Assembly (NCBI RefSeq): GCF_014323405.1 | Contig: NZ_JACRWE010000007.1 | Location: 61,622 to 125,621 of the forward strand | Direction: 5' to 3' | DNA: 64,000 nucleotides | Source of the DNA: Romboutsia faecis | GTDB taxonomy: Bacteria > Bacillota > Clostridia > Peptostreptococcales > Peptostreptococcaceae | Shown: in pieces, positions 45,723 to 53,637 of the stretch | Layout of the letters: each line of letters opens with the position of its first letter | Numbering within the stretch: position 1 is the stretch's first letter | Program-made: the position numbers and the translations under genes | Notes under the pieces: model-generated | What the model was told of the DNA's origin: nothing | The model's input: the letters and a program-made list of their open reading frames with translations, nothing else | The model's database searches: none

Positions 45723-46742
45723 ATATTTAAACCAAAACGGGTTATGTTTGAAAAAGGAACTTTAGATACAGAGATAGGTAAAAAAATATATAATGCTTTT
45801 AAGGCTAATAAAAATGTAGAAATAATTAATCTTACATCAAATAGAATTAAAGCTTATATACCAGGGGAAGATTTATCGCAACAATATAAATCGGGTAAAC
45901 AGACTTTAGTAGTTAGTTTTAGAAAAAGTTTGAAGTTTCAAACCTGCAAACCATCTGCTAATTATCAGTTACCTTTAGTAAGTGGATGCATGGGCCAATG
46001 CGAGTATTGTTATCTAAATACTCAGTTAGGAGATAAGCCATTTATAAGGGTATTTGTAAACATAGATGAAATACTAATGCAGACTAAAAAGTATATAGAT
46101 GAAAGAAAACCGCAGATAACCATTTTTGAAGGAGCTGCAACATCAGATCCTGTGCCAGTAGAACCATATACTCATTCCTTAAAGAAAACGATAGAATTTA
46201 TTGGAAAGGAAGATAAAGCTAGATTTAGATTTGTTACAAAGTATAATGATATAGAGGGTATACTAGATGCTAAACACAATGGCCATACAGAAGTTAGATT
46301 TAGTATAAATACTCCTAGAGTAATTAATGAATATGAACATTATACAGCCTCTTCTGATAAAAGAATTGAAGCTGCATCTAAAGTCGCATATGCAGGATAT
46401 AGAATAGGATTTATAATCGCTCCGGTATTCTTATATGATAATTGGAAAGAAGAATATAAAGAATTGATTAATAGTTTAAAAGAAAAGTTACCAAAGGATA
46501 TAGATAAAGTTATATTTGAAGTAATATCTCATAGATATACTACAAAAGCAAAAAATAGGATAGTCAGTATATTCCCTAAAACAACTTTACCTATGGACGA
46601 TGAAAATAGGAAATACAAATATGGTCAATTTGGATATGGAAAGTATGTATATACAAAAGAAGAATTACAAGAGATGAAAGATTTTTTTCAAAAAGAGATT
46701 AAATTAGTTTTTCCAAAGAGTATTATTAAATATATTATATAA
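45723..46742 (+). CDS. splB: Spore photoproduct lyase
   Basis: A ~339-residue radical SAM enzyme that repairs the spore-specific thymine dimer during germination. The cluster motif is CMGQCEYC, and the conserved LVVSFRKSLKF, TRKY-like FVTKYND and RFSINTP segments follow. The start is uncertain: a GTG at 45714 lies inside the Shine-Dalgarno sequence GAGGTGAT, while family members start at the position of the ATA codon at 45723 (then FKPKRV). So an ATA start, or GTG 45714, must be used; the first ATG (45744) would cut conserved residues. The cysteine that donates hydrogen in Bacillus (EASCTSD) is alanine here (EGAATSD), but a cysteine is present at FQTCKPSA. Confidence 0.92.
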   Translation: MFKPKRVMFEKGTLDTEIGKKIYNAFKANKNVEIINLTSNRIKAYIPGEDLSQQYKSGKQTLVVSFRKSLKFQTCKPSANYQLPLVSGCMGQCEYCYLNTQLGDKPFIRVFVNIDEILMQTKKYIDERKPQITIFEGAATSDPVPVEPYTHSLKKTIEFIGKEDKARFRFVTKYNDIEGILDAKHNGHTEVRFSINTPRVINEYEHYTASSDKRIEAASKVAYAGYRIGFIIAPVFLYDNWKEEYKELINSLKEKLPKDIDKVIFEVISHRYTTKAKNRIVSIFPKTTLPMDDENRKYKYGQFGYGKYVYTKEELQEMKDFFQKEIKLVFPKSIIKYII

Positions 46743-46823
46743 AGTGGATATTAAAAGTTATTTGTGAATAGAATTAGTATACTTTGAAAATCTTATTGTA
46801 GGTATTAAAAAGGGGGAGAATAT

Positions 46824-47087
46824 ATGAGGATGAAATTTAAAAGTCATAAGAATAATAGAGTTAATGACAGTAGTATACCGAATGTATTAGCTTTTGGTTT
46901 CATAAGAAACTTCTTAATTGAAAGAGAGTATAAAGATATAAGAGAAGAGTATTTTATTGGAGATTTGAATAAATCTCAAGTAAATCAAGCGATGAGTGAT
47001 ATTAAATGGCTATTTAGGAATTATAAAGGGTTAGATGTAATGACGATAGAAGAAGCCAAAGGAGATATTACTAAATTTATACTTTAA
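46824..47087 (+). CDS. Small hypothetical protein
   Basis: An 87-residue, basic, helical protein starting with ATG after AAAGGGGGAGA, a very good ribosome-binding site. It contains IRNFLIEREYKDIREEYF and LNKSQVNQAMSDIKWLFRNYKGLD. I do not recognise a family. No membrane segment or cysteine motif. It lies just after splB and may share its transcript, since no terminator separates them; a spore-related role is possible but unsupported. Confidence 0.65.
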   Translation: MRMKFKSHKNNRVNDSSIPNVLAFGFIRNFLIEREYKDIREEYFIGDLNKSQVNQAMSDIKWLFRNYKGLDVMTIEEAKGDITKFIL

Positions 47088-47175
47088 GTAAAATATATTA
47101 TTTATAATTTGCATTTTAGGGTTATTAAAAAGATGATATATTAGATATAAAGTAATAACTTCTATTACAAAACCT

Positions 47176-47209
47176 AAAAAAGACATGCTTTATAGCATGT
47201 CTTTTTTTG
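47176..47209. terminator. Bidirectional terminator
   Basis: AAAAAAGACATGCT pairs with AGCATGTCTTTTTTT around TTAT; between the small hypothetical gene and the convergent OFA gene. Confidence 0.92.
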
Positions 47210-47211
47210 TA

Positions 47212-48498
47212 TTAAGCAGCTTTTGAGCTGATATTTTCAGTTTTTTGTTTATTTAATTTAGTCATTCCAATAGTAGCACCTATAAGTAAAATGTATGCCA
47301 AAGCAACTGCTACTAACATTAAAGTCCAAGACATATCGTAACCAACTTTTCCTACTAAAACTCCGAATAGTGCAGAACCAGAAGATATACCTACAGCAAA
47401 TAGTAATTGAACTATACCTAATATACTACCAAATTCTTTATTACCGAAGAATGAACCAGTAAGGTAAGCTGGTCCTATCATATAAGCGTAAACAGCTAAT
47501 CCTTTTATTGCAGAGAATGCATGTGCAAATATTACATTGTTCTTAGATAATAATAAGCATACTCCAGATACTAATACTAGAATTGAAGATGCAATTAAAC
47601 ACTTTAATGCACCTAATTTATCAAATAAAGATCCTCCTAATACGTTACCTAATAATGAGCATATTGCGAATATTGAACCTGTTATACCTATTGTAGTTGC
47701 ATCGAATTTTAATTCTCCTTGGAAATAAGCAGCGTATTGTACTGAATAAGCTGACACATATAATCCTACGAATGTAAATCCGAAACACATCATCCAAAAA
47801 TACTTAGTTTTAGCGGCTTCCTTTAAAGTATAACCTGTTAAAGAAGTTTCTTTTGGATTAGTTTCAGTTTTATCGTTTTTAGCTTTAACTATTTCACTAG
47901 AATTTTTAGGCATTCTTACTAAGAATAATGCAATTGGTAGACCTACAGCTAAAGCTAGTATACCTAGTGTTAAATAAGCACTAGTATAACCTTGGCTAGC
48001 TATTATTTTAGAAGCTAATGGTTGTAAGAAGAAGTTACCTATAGAACCACCAGCAAATGCAATACCTAAAGCCTTACCTTTAGTTGCTTCATCAAACCAA
48101 GCACTTATTAAAAGTGGAGTACCTATACCTGAAATAACCGCAGAACCTATTTGAACTATTCCTGCAAGTACATAGAAATGCCATAGCTCAGTTGCTAAAG
48201 AGAATGATAAGAATCCTCCTCCTGCTATTACAGCTCCAACAATATATAATAATTTGATATTTATTTTAGAATATAATTTACCTATAAATGGACCTGCTAC
48301 AGCTGAAACTATAGTTCCTATTCCGAACATTAATGAAAATGCTGCAAGACTGAATCCTCTCTCAGTTATTACTGGATGTATAAATAAAGCTTGTGTATTT
48401 GCTATAACCCCTGCTGGAATAGCTTGAATAAGCATACATGCTATTACTATTATCCATCCAGCTGTTAATTTATTTTTTTTACTACTTAAATTACTCAT
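47212..48498 (-). CDS. OFA-family MFS transporter (paralogue 4 of 4)
   Basis: A 428-residue, 12-helix OFA-type transporter with KLTAGWIIVIACMLIQAIPAGVIANT, AGGSIGNFFLQPLASK and GGSLFDKLGA. By eye it is closest to paralogue 2 (shared RMPKNSSEIV and STWGYTVKEA / SLTGYTLKEA segments). Start is ATG with GGAGAGATT upstream. It is divergent from the second large helix-turn-helix regulator, and its promoter is bracketed by a pair of perfect 10-base inverted repeats. Confidence 0.88.
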   Translation of the reverse strand: MSNLSSKKNKLTAGWIIVIACMLIQAIPAGVIANTQALFIHPVITERGFSLAAFSLMFGIGTIVSAVAGPFIGKLYSKINIKLLYIVGAVIAGGGFLSFSLATELWHFYVLAGIVQIGSAVISGIGTPLLISAWFDEATKGKALGIAFAGGSIGNFFLQPLASKIIASQGYTSAYLTLGILALAVGLPIALFLVRMPKNSSEIVKAKNDKTETNPKETSLTGYTLKEAAKTKYFWMMCFGFTFVGLYVSAYSVQYAAYFQGELKFDATTIGITGSIFAICSLLGNVLGGSLFDKLGALKCLIASSILVLVSGVCLLLSKNNVIFAHAFSAIKGLAVYAYMIGPAYLTGSFFGNKEFGSILGIVQLLFAVGISSGSALFGVLVGKVGYDMSWTLMLVAVALAYILLIGATIGMTKLNKQKTENISSKAA

Positions 48499-48522
48499 GA
48501 AATCTCTCCTTTGTAATGTGAA

Positions 48523-48585
48523 TTATGTTAAAATGTTTTTTAGTATCTATAAATTAAAAAACTCAGTGTCAAATCTTTAACATAA
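48523..48585 (-). promoter_or_regulatory. Promoter of OFA paralogue 4 flanked by operator-like inverted repeats
   Basis: On the minus strand: -35 TTGACA (48572-48567), 17-base spacer, -10 TAGATA (48549-48544). TTATGTTAAA (48523-48532, just downstream) and TTTAACATAA (48576-48585, just upstream of -35) are perfect inverted repeats 53 bases apart, about five helical turns. They are likely sites for the adjacent regulator. Confidence 0.6.
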
Positions 48586-48783
48586 TATTAACATTGAAAT
48601 TTGAGTTATAGTAGAGAATAATGAGGAATAATGAGGAAAAAGGAAATAAAAGAGGCAGAAATCAGGAACCTGGTATTCCTTTCCTATTCAATAAAGTATA
48701 AAAATATTTTAAAATTGTATTTATAAGGTTAAATTAAATGTAATCAAAAGAATGATAGACATAATATTTTAGGAGGTCTAATA

Positions 48784-50316
48784 TTGAATAATATAACATT
48801 TGGAAATATTTTAGAAAATTTATTATATATATCAAATCAAAAGAAAAGTAGTTTAGCTAGTAATCTAGGGTATGATATATCTTATATTAATAAGTGGATA
48901 TCATCAAAACATTTGCCTAGTTCGAAAAGGATAAATGAAATTTGTGAATCTATCGCTGAATTTATTGTAAGTTCTCTTACTGATGTTACTTATGATAGTT
49001 TAATAAGTTACTTTGAAATTGACGAAGATAGCGATGAAGAGTATTTAAAGAAATATATTCAAGAAAAATTAAAAGAAGTTTATATGGATGAAACTAGAGG
49101 GATGAGTGATAAAACAACTCAAAATATACCTAAAAATACCCACTCAGAAGAATTCTATAATAGTGCGTCTAGTGTTAGACCTACAGTGGTTCAGAAGGGT
49201 TTTACTAATGAAATATATTCAATTGTAAATAAGGGTGAAGAGTTAGATATGGTTTTATCTTTTAATCTATTTGATTTGAACTATAAAGATAGAGTATCAT
49301 TAGGAAATATGAAAAAGATACTATATGAAATTAGTAGAAATACTAAAACTAAGGTTACGTTACTTATGGGCTTAAAAAGTGGACTAGAAGAGAGTGATGA
49401 TAGAATACTGAATGCTTTATTAGGTATAAACTTAATTTCTACGTATCCAGCTCTAGATTTCGATATTTATAATTGCAACGTAAATCCAAATTCGACTATA
49501 TCCGTAATAAAGGATAAATTTTTAATAACTACAATGCACTACCCTGATGGAGAGTGTTTATTAAGCACATATTCAAAGGATAAAAAACTTGTTGACGAAG
49601 TTTATTATAATCTTATGTATACACAAAGACAAAAAGGGAAACCACTGTGTGAAAAGAAAACACCGTTATCTATGATAGAAGATCAGACTTATATTCAGTA
49701 TATAATGAATAATGACTTAAGATGTGTATTAGGTTCAATTAATGAATTCTTTATGCCACCAGATTTATTTATGGAAATAGCAGAAAGAACTTTTGGAGAA
49801 AATGAAAATATAATGAATGAATTGAAGAAAATAAATATATTCCTTCAAAATATAACTTATAAATCTAAATTAAAGGTTCTTATATATGAAACAGAATTAC
49901 GAAAGTATCTTTCTTCTGGATGCTTACATTTCTTCAATACGCCTGTTACTTTAACTTTTAAGGAAAGAGAAAGACATATAGAATTCCTTGAAGAAATACT
50001 TATGGAATCCAAAGGTGTAGAGATAAGAATGGTTGATGGACACTTTGTAGATGATTTTAGAAATAACGACAATCCATCTTTATATTTGTCTAGAAGTTTA
50101 AAAATGAGTAAAATGCATCCGATATCAGGTAAAAATTATTACTCTATAATAAGTGATATTAAATTTAAAGATATGTGTGATGAGTTATTTGAAGCAATCT
50201 GGAATGATAAAAGAGACGTAGTAATAGATGATAAAGAAGAAATTATAGAAAGAATATCAAAGTCTATAAGTTATACAAGAATAATGAGTGAAAATTTAAC
50301 AGAAATTACAAAATAA
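48784..50316 (+). CDS. Large helix-turn-helix regulator, unknown C-terminal domain (paralogue 2 of 2)
   Basis: A 510-residue paralogue of the protein at 42.3 kb. The helix-turn-helix is at residues 1-60 (FGNILENLLYISNQKKSSLASNLGYDISYINKWISSKHLPSSKRINEI), followed by a charged linker and the same unknown ~380-residue region (for example LTFKERERHIEFLEEIL, HFVDDFRNNDNPSLYLSRSLKMSKM, CDELFEAIWNDKRDVV). The start is TTG with AGGAGGTCTAA before it; no better start exists. It is divergent from OFA paralogue 4, so it is the likely regulator of that transporter. Confidence 0.75.
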   Translation: MNNITFGNILENLLYISNQKKSSLASNLGYDISYINKWISSKHLPSSKRINEICESIAEFIVSSLTDVTYDSLISYFEIDEDSDEEYLKKYIQEKLKEVYMDETRGMSDKTTQNIPKNTHSEEFYNSASSVRPTVVQKGFTNEIYSIVNKGEELDMVLSFNLFDLNYKDRVSLGNMKKILYEISRNTKTKVTLLMGLKSGLEESDDRILNALLGINLISTYPALDFDIYNCNVNPNSTISVIKDKFLITTMHYPDGECLLSTYSKDKKLVDEVYYNLMYTQRQKGKPLCEKKTPLSMIEDQTYIQYIMNNDLRCVLGSINEFFMPPDLFMEIAERTFGENENIMNELKKINIFLQNITYKSKLKVLIYETELRKYLSSGCLHFFNTPVTLTFKERERHIEFLEEILMESKGVEIRMVDGHFVDDFRNNDNPSLYLSRSLKMSKMHPISGKNYYSIISDIKFKDMCDELFEAIWNDKRDVVIDDKEEIIERISKSISYTRIMSENLTEITK

Positions 50317-50322
50317 ATAATA

Positions 50323-50370
50323 AAAAAGGGTTGTCTTTAATTTACTCTATTTATAGACAACTCTTTTTAG
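50323..50370 (+). terminator. Terminator of the second large regulator
   Basis: AAAAAGGGTTGTCTTTAA pairs with TTTATAGACAACTCTTTTT with one bulge; good T-run. Confidence 0.85.
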
Positions 50371-50418
50371 ATTATATAAGTAATATAAATTTTACTTTAT
50401 ATTAGAGGAGGTAGGAAC

Positions 50419-50943
50419 TTGGTTATTGGGTTAATATCGGATACTCATGGATTAATAAGGGAAGATGTAATAAATAATTTACAAGAGTGTGATTTAATAT
50501 TACATGCTGGTGATATTGGGAAAAATGCTATAATAGAAAAAATAAAAAAAGTAGCGCCCGTAGAATTTGTATATGGAAATATTGATAAAAATAATGGCCG
50601 ATCTCATATAGATAAAATCATAAGATTAAATAAAACTAATTTATATCTAATTCACAATATTAATGATATAAAAATAGATTTGATTGATATGAATATTAAC
50701 GTTATTGTATATGGTCATTCTCATAAGAGTAAAATATATACAAAAGATGGTATACTATATATAAATCCTGGTTCAGTAGGCCCTAAAAGATTTAAATTAG
50801 AACCGTTTATGGCTAAACTTTATATTAAGGATGATTATGATAGAGAGATATATAATTCAAATACAGAATTGAAAGTAAACCTAGAAGGAAATATTTATGA
50901 ATTTAAAAGATATAAGGTTGAATTTATTAAAATAGATGCATAA
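50419..50943 (+). CDS. YfcE/MJ0936-type metallophosphoesterase
   Basis: A 174-residue calcineurin-like phosphodiesterase. Metal motifs occur in order: ISDTHG, LHAGDIG, VYGNIDKNNG, IHNIND (divergent from the usual GH) and VYGHSHKS, followed by INPGSVGPKRF. Relatives cleave phosphodiesters in vitro and their cellular substrate is unclear. The start is TTG with TTAGAGGAGGTAGG before it. It lies at the head of a run of four same-strand genes with short gaps. Confidence 0.88.
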   Translation: MVIGLISDTHGLIREDVINNLQECDLILHAGDIGKNAIIEKIKKVAPVEFVYGNIDKNNGRSHIDKIIRLNKTNLYLIHNINDIKIDLIDMNINVIVYGHSHKSKIYTKDGILYINPGSVGPKRFKLEPFMAKLYIKDDYDREIYNSNTELKVNLEGNIYEFKRYKVEFIKIDA

Positions 50944-50989
50944 TTAGAGTATTAATTGAAATTTACATAAATAATAGAAAGGAATAAAT

Positions 50990-51826
50990 ATGTTCGGATA
51001 TGTAAAAATAAATAAAATGGATTTAACTTTTAGAGAATATGAACACTATAGGGGATACTATTGTGGTTTATGTAAGTATCTAAAGGATAATCATGGAGAA
51101 ATATCTAGATTAACATTGAATTATGATATAACATTTTTAATACTAATATTAACTTCTTTGTATAGACCAAAACCAACTGTCATAGAAGAAGGATGTATAA
51201 CAAATCCATTCAAAAAGAAAAAGAAAATTGTAAATGAGGTAACAGAATATGCAGCTAGCATGAATGTTTTATTGGCGTATTATAAATTAGAAGATAACCT
51301 AAAAGATGATAAAGGTATAAAAGACATAATTGCATATAACGTATATAAAGGCAAATTGAAATTAGCCTATGAAAAGTATCCTAAAAAAGCTGAATTTATA
51401 AAATCTAAGTTAGAAGATTTGTATAGATTAGAGAAAGACGAGAATATTAATATCGATATGGTCTCAAATACATTTGGAGATCTTATGGGGGAAATATTTG
51501 TTTACAAAAATGATGAATATGAAAATGACTTAAGAAATATAGGATTTAATATAGGTAAATATATATATTTATTAGATGCATATGAAGATTTAACAAAAGA
51601 CTATAAAAAAGGAAGGTATAATCCTTTTATAGAATATATAGATAAAAAAGATGAATTAAAAGAAAGAGTTGATAAATTAATAAGTATATCTTTAGGTATT
51701 TTAGCTCAAAGTATTGATAATTTGAAATTAAGAGTTAATATAAATATAATAGAAAATATTGTTTACTCAGGAGTTTATTTAAGATATAAAAATATATTGG
51801 ATAAAGGGTGTGAAAATAATGTATAG
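50990..51826 (+). CDS. DUF5685-like protein
   Basis: A 278-residue protein I place in the DUF5685 group of clostridial proteins of unknown function. It begins MFGYVKINKMDLTFREYEHYRGYYCGLCKYLKDNHGEISRLTLNYD, with a CxxC pair, and has GCITNPFKKKKK and a helical C-terminal half with YLLDAYEDLTKDYKKGRYNPF, where acidic residues followed by DA resemble a prenyl-synthase-like helix bundle. No signal peptide. Start is ATG after GAAAGGAATA. It overlaps the next gene by 8 bases, implying coupled synthesis with the cysteine-rich protein. Confidence 0.72.
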   Translation: MFGYVKINKMDLTFREYEHYRGYYCGLCKYLKDNHGEISRLTLNYDITFLILILTSLYRPKPTVIEEGCITNPFKKKKKIVNEVTEYAASMNVLLAYYKLEDNLKDDKGIKDIIAYNVYKGKLKLAYEKYPKKAEFIKSKLEDLYRLEKDENINIDMVSNTFGDLMGEIFVYKNDEYENDLRNIGFNIGKYIYLLDAYEDLTKDYKKGRYNPFIEYIDKKDELKERVDKLISISLGILAQSIDNLKLRVNINIIENIVYSGVYLRYKNILDKGCENNV

Positions 51827-52259
51827 CAATATTTATAATGATGCTTTTTTAAAAGCAAGAATGTTAATTGAAAATAAAGAGTTCAAAAGTGCATATGATT
51901 TTTTACAAACAATAAGTAATAAATGTAGTGAGTGGTATTATTTGTCAGGTATATCTGCTATGAATATAGGATATTATGAGCAAGGTGAAGATTATATAAA
52001 AAGAGCTAAGTTTATGGAACCAGATAATGAAGAATATAAAGAAGCAGTAAGTAAATTTAGTAGATATAGAGATGACTACAATAATAGAGCATATAATTAT
52101 AATAGAAGAAGACGCAGTGGGATAGATGGATGCTGTTGCTGTTGTTGTGATGATTGTTGCTGTTGTTTAGGAGATGATTGCTGTGAAGATTGTATGAAAC
52201 TATGGTGTTTAGATTCATGCTGTGAATGTTTTGGTGGAGATTTGGTAAGTTGTTTTTAG
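51819..52259 (+). CDS. TPR-like protein with a cysteine-rich C-terminal tail
   Basis: A 146-residue protein. Residues 1-80 look like two tetratricopeptide-type helix pairs (AFLKARMLIENKEFKSAYDFLQ, WYYLSGISAMNIGYYEQGEDYIKRA). An Arg/Asn/Tyr-rich stretch (about 82-100) leads to a tail, residues 105-145, that holds 18 cysteines in 41 residues, including runs of six and four, with Asp between them. Start is taken at ATG 51819 after AAAGGG; a GTG 9 bases upstream is too close to that site. Related clostridial proteins next to DUF5685 genes carry a J-domain, absent here. The tail may bind metal or be acylated; unknown. Confidence 0.75.
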   Translation: MYSNIYNDAFLKARMLIENKEFKSAYDFLQTISNKCSEWYYLSGISAMNIGYYEQGEDYIKRAKFMEPDNEEYKEAVSKFSRYRDDYNNRAYNYNRRRRSGIDGCCCCCCDDCCCCLGDDCCEDCMKLWCLDSCCECFGGDLVSCF

Positions 52260-52268
52260 GAGGAGAGA

Positions 52269-52763
52269 ATGAGTAAAAAAGTAGCTTATGGAGGCATATT
52301 ATTGTCTTTGAATGCTATATTGTTGATACTTGTAAATGTTATTCCAGTTAATACGTTATTTATATTAGCCTTGTCATCTTTGCCTATATCTATAATTATA
52401 ATGGAGTGGGGACCTTTAAATGGAGTAACATTTTATATAGCATCTGTCATTTTAGGGTTTATAATAATGACAAGTAAAACTCAGTGGCTTATGTATACAT
52501 TTACTTTTGGTATATATGGGTTTATAAAATATATAATTGAAAAAGATAGACCTATATTGGTTGAGTACATTTTAAAATTAATTTTTGCTAATATGGCAGC
52601 TATGATATTATATTTTATAGTAAGAGAATTTATATATGTACCTATAAATATAATTTCTATAGTTACGTTTGAAATTATATTTGTAGTATATGACTATATG
52701 TATTCTAGATTTATAGATTACTACAACTTAAAAATTAAAAATATCATTAAAATAAATAAGTAA
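52269..52763 (+). CDS. Small integral membrane protein
   Basis: A 164-residue protein with about five hydrophobic helices (VAYGGILLSLNAILLILVNVIP, LFILALSSLPISIIIME, VTFYIASVILGFIIMT, LKLIFANMAAMILYFIV, IISIVTFEIIFVVYDYMY) and a basic C-terminus. Size and pattern resemble the small substrate-binding subunits of ECF transporters, but no specificity motif was seen, so it is left as a membrane protein. Start is ATG after AGGAGGAGAG, 9 bases after the cysteine-rich gene; last gene of the four-gene run. Confidence 0.75.
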   Translation: MSKKVAYGGILLSLNAILLILVNVIPVNTLFILALSSLPISIIIMEWGPLNGVTFYIASVILGFIIMTSKTQWLMYTFTFGIYGFIKYIIEKDRPILVEYILKLIFANMAAMILYFIVREFIYVPINIISIVTFEIIFVVYDYMYSRFIDYYNLKIKNIIKINK

Positions 52764-52806
52764 GGGTATCACTCGAAATAAAAAATATTTCGAGTGATAC
52801 CCTTTA
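52762..52806. terminator. Bidirectional terminator
   Basis: AAGGGTATCACTCGAAATA pairs perfectly with TATTTCGAGTGATACCCTT around AAAAA; between convergent genes. Confidence 0.93.
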
Positions 52807-52809
52807 TAA

Positions 52810-53580
52810 TTATAAATTAAAGTATTCTATTTGATATGTACTTAATTCTTTATTGCAATTAGAGCAATGATAAGAGGTATTAGAATTTATAAAACTATTT
52901 GATTCTTTATCGTAAACCATCTTTACCTTATCTATAATTCCTGTAGTTGTTAAGTCTAGATTACAAGATGTACAGTTTTGAACAGTGCATAGACTTTCTA
53001 AACTTGAAGGAGATACTTCTTTTAAATTAGTGCCACAATTACTGCATGAAACTGAATCTAAAATTTTATTAGACATAGGAATAGCTTTATTTGATTCCTT
53101 TGAAAATTTATATATAATCTCTTTTGAAATAGTATATCCAGTACTGAAAATATTTGAGTTACAATTTGGACATATGAATTCAGGAGTATAAGAATTACTT
53201 TCTTCTTTGGTTTTAGAAATAGAACATTTTTCTGACACACTATCGGTCTCTATTTGATCACTAATTCCTAAAAGATAATTACGAATTTCAGAATTATTAT
53301 TTTTATTAGCAATGTTTATTAGATGTTCTCTTATTGAAGAAAAAGTCTTGTTTCTAGAGGGTGAATCTAAATCTATTAAATTATTTTCTACAGCATATTT
53401 TATAATTAAAGGATAGTTATGTTTAATAGCAAAGAATAGCACCATTTCATCAAAATTATTACTTTCGATTTTATCGGAAAAATCAATCCATAAATCAGGG
53501 GAATCTAAATATAAAATTTTTTTAATACTTTCGATGTCCTCGTTTAACTTATCTAAATTAACTATACTACTTGTTTTCAT
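52810..53580 (-). CDS. Protein with helical N-terminus and tandem zinc-ribbon modules
   Basis: A 256-residue cytoplasmic protein I do not recognise. The first ~110 residues are helical (DEMVLFFAIKHNYPLIIKYAVENNLIDLDSPSRN looks like a single ankyrin-type repeat pair). The C-terminal half carries four cysteine pairs: CPNC, CSNC, CTSC and CSNC. Pairs 1+2 and 3+4 enclose similar ~45-residue segments (TGYTISKEIIYKFSKESNKAI and TGIIDKVKMVYDKESNSFI), so they are two copies of one zinc-ribbon unit. Start is ATG with AAGGAGGTAGAAA upstream. It follows the HAD phosphatase gene on the same strand after a hairpin. Confidence 0.7.
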   Translation of the reverse strand: MKTSSIVNLDKLNEDIESIKKILYLDSPDLWIDFSDKIESNNFDEMVLFFAIKHNYPLIIKYAVENNLIDLDSPSRNKTFSSIREHLINIANKNNNSEIRNYLLGISDQIETDSVSEKCSISKTKEESNSYTPEFICPNCNSNIFSTGYTISKEIIYKFSKESNKAIPMSNKILDSVSCSNCGTNLKEVSPSSLESLCTVQNCTSCNLDLTTTGIIDKVKMVYDKESNSFINSNTSYHCSNCNKELSTYQIEYFNL

Positions 53581-53609
53581 TTATATATTTCTACCTCCTT
53601 AATAATAAG

Positions 53610-53637
53610 TAAAACGGAATGAGCTAAGCCCATTCCT
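53610..53637 (-). terminator. Hairpin between the HAD phosphatase and zinc-ribbon genes
   Basis: On the minus strand GGAATGGGC pairs with GCTCATTCC around TTA, followed by GTTTTAC. The weak tail suggests partial termination or attenuation. Confidence 0.5.
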
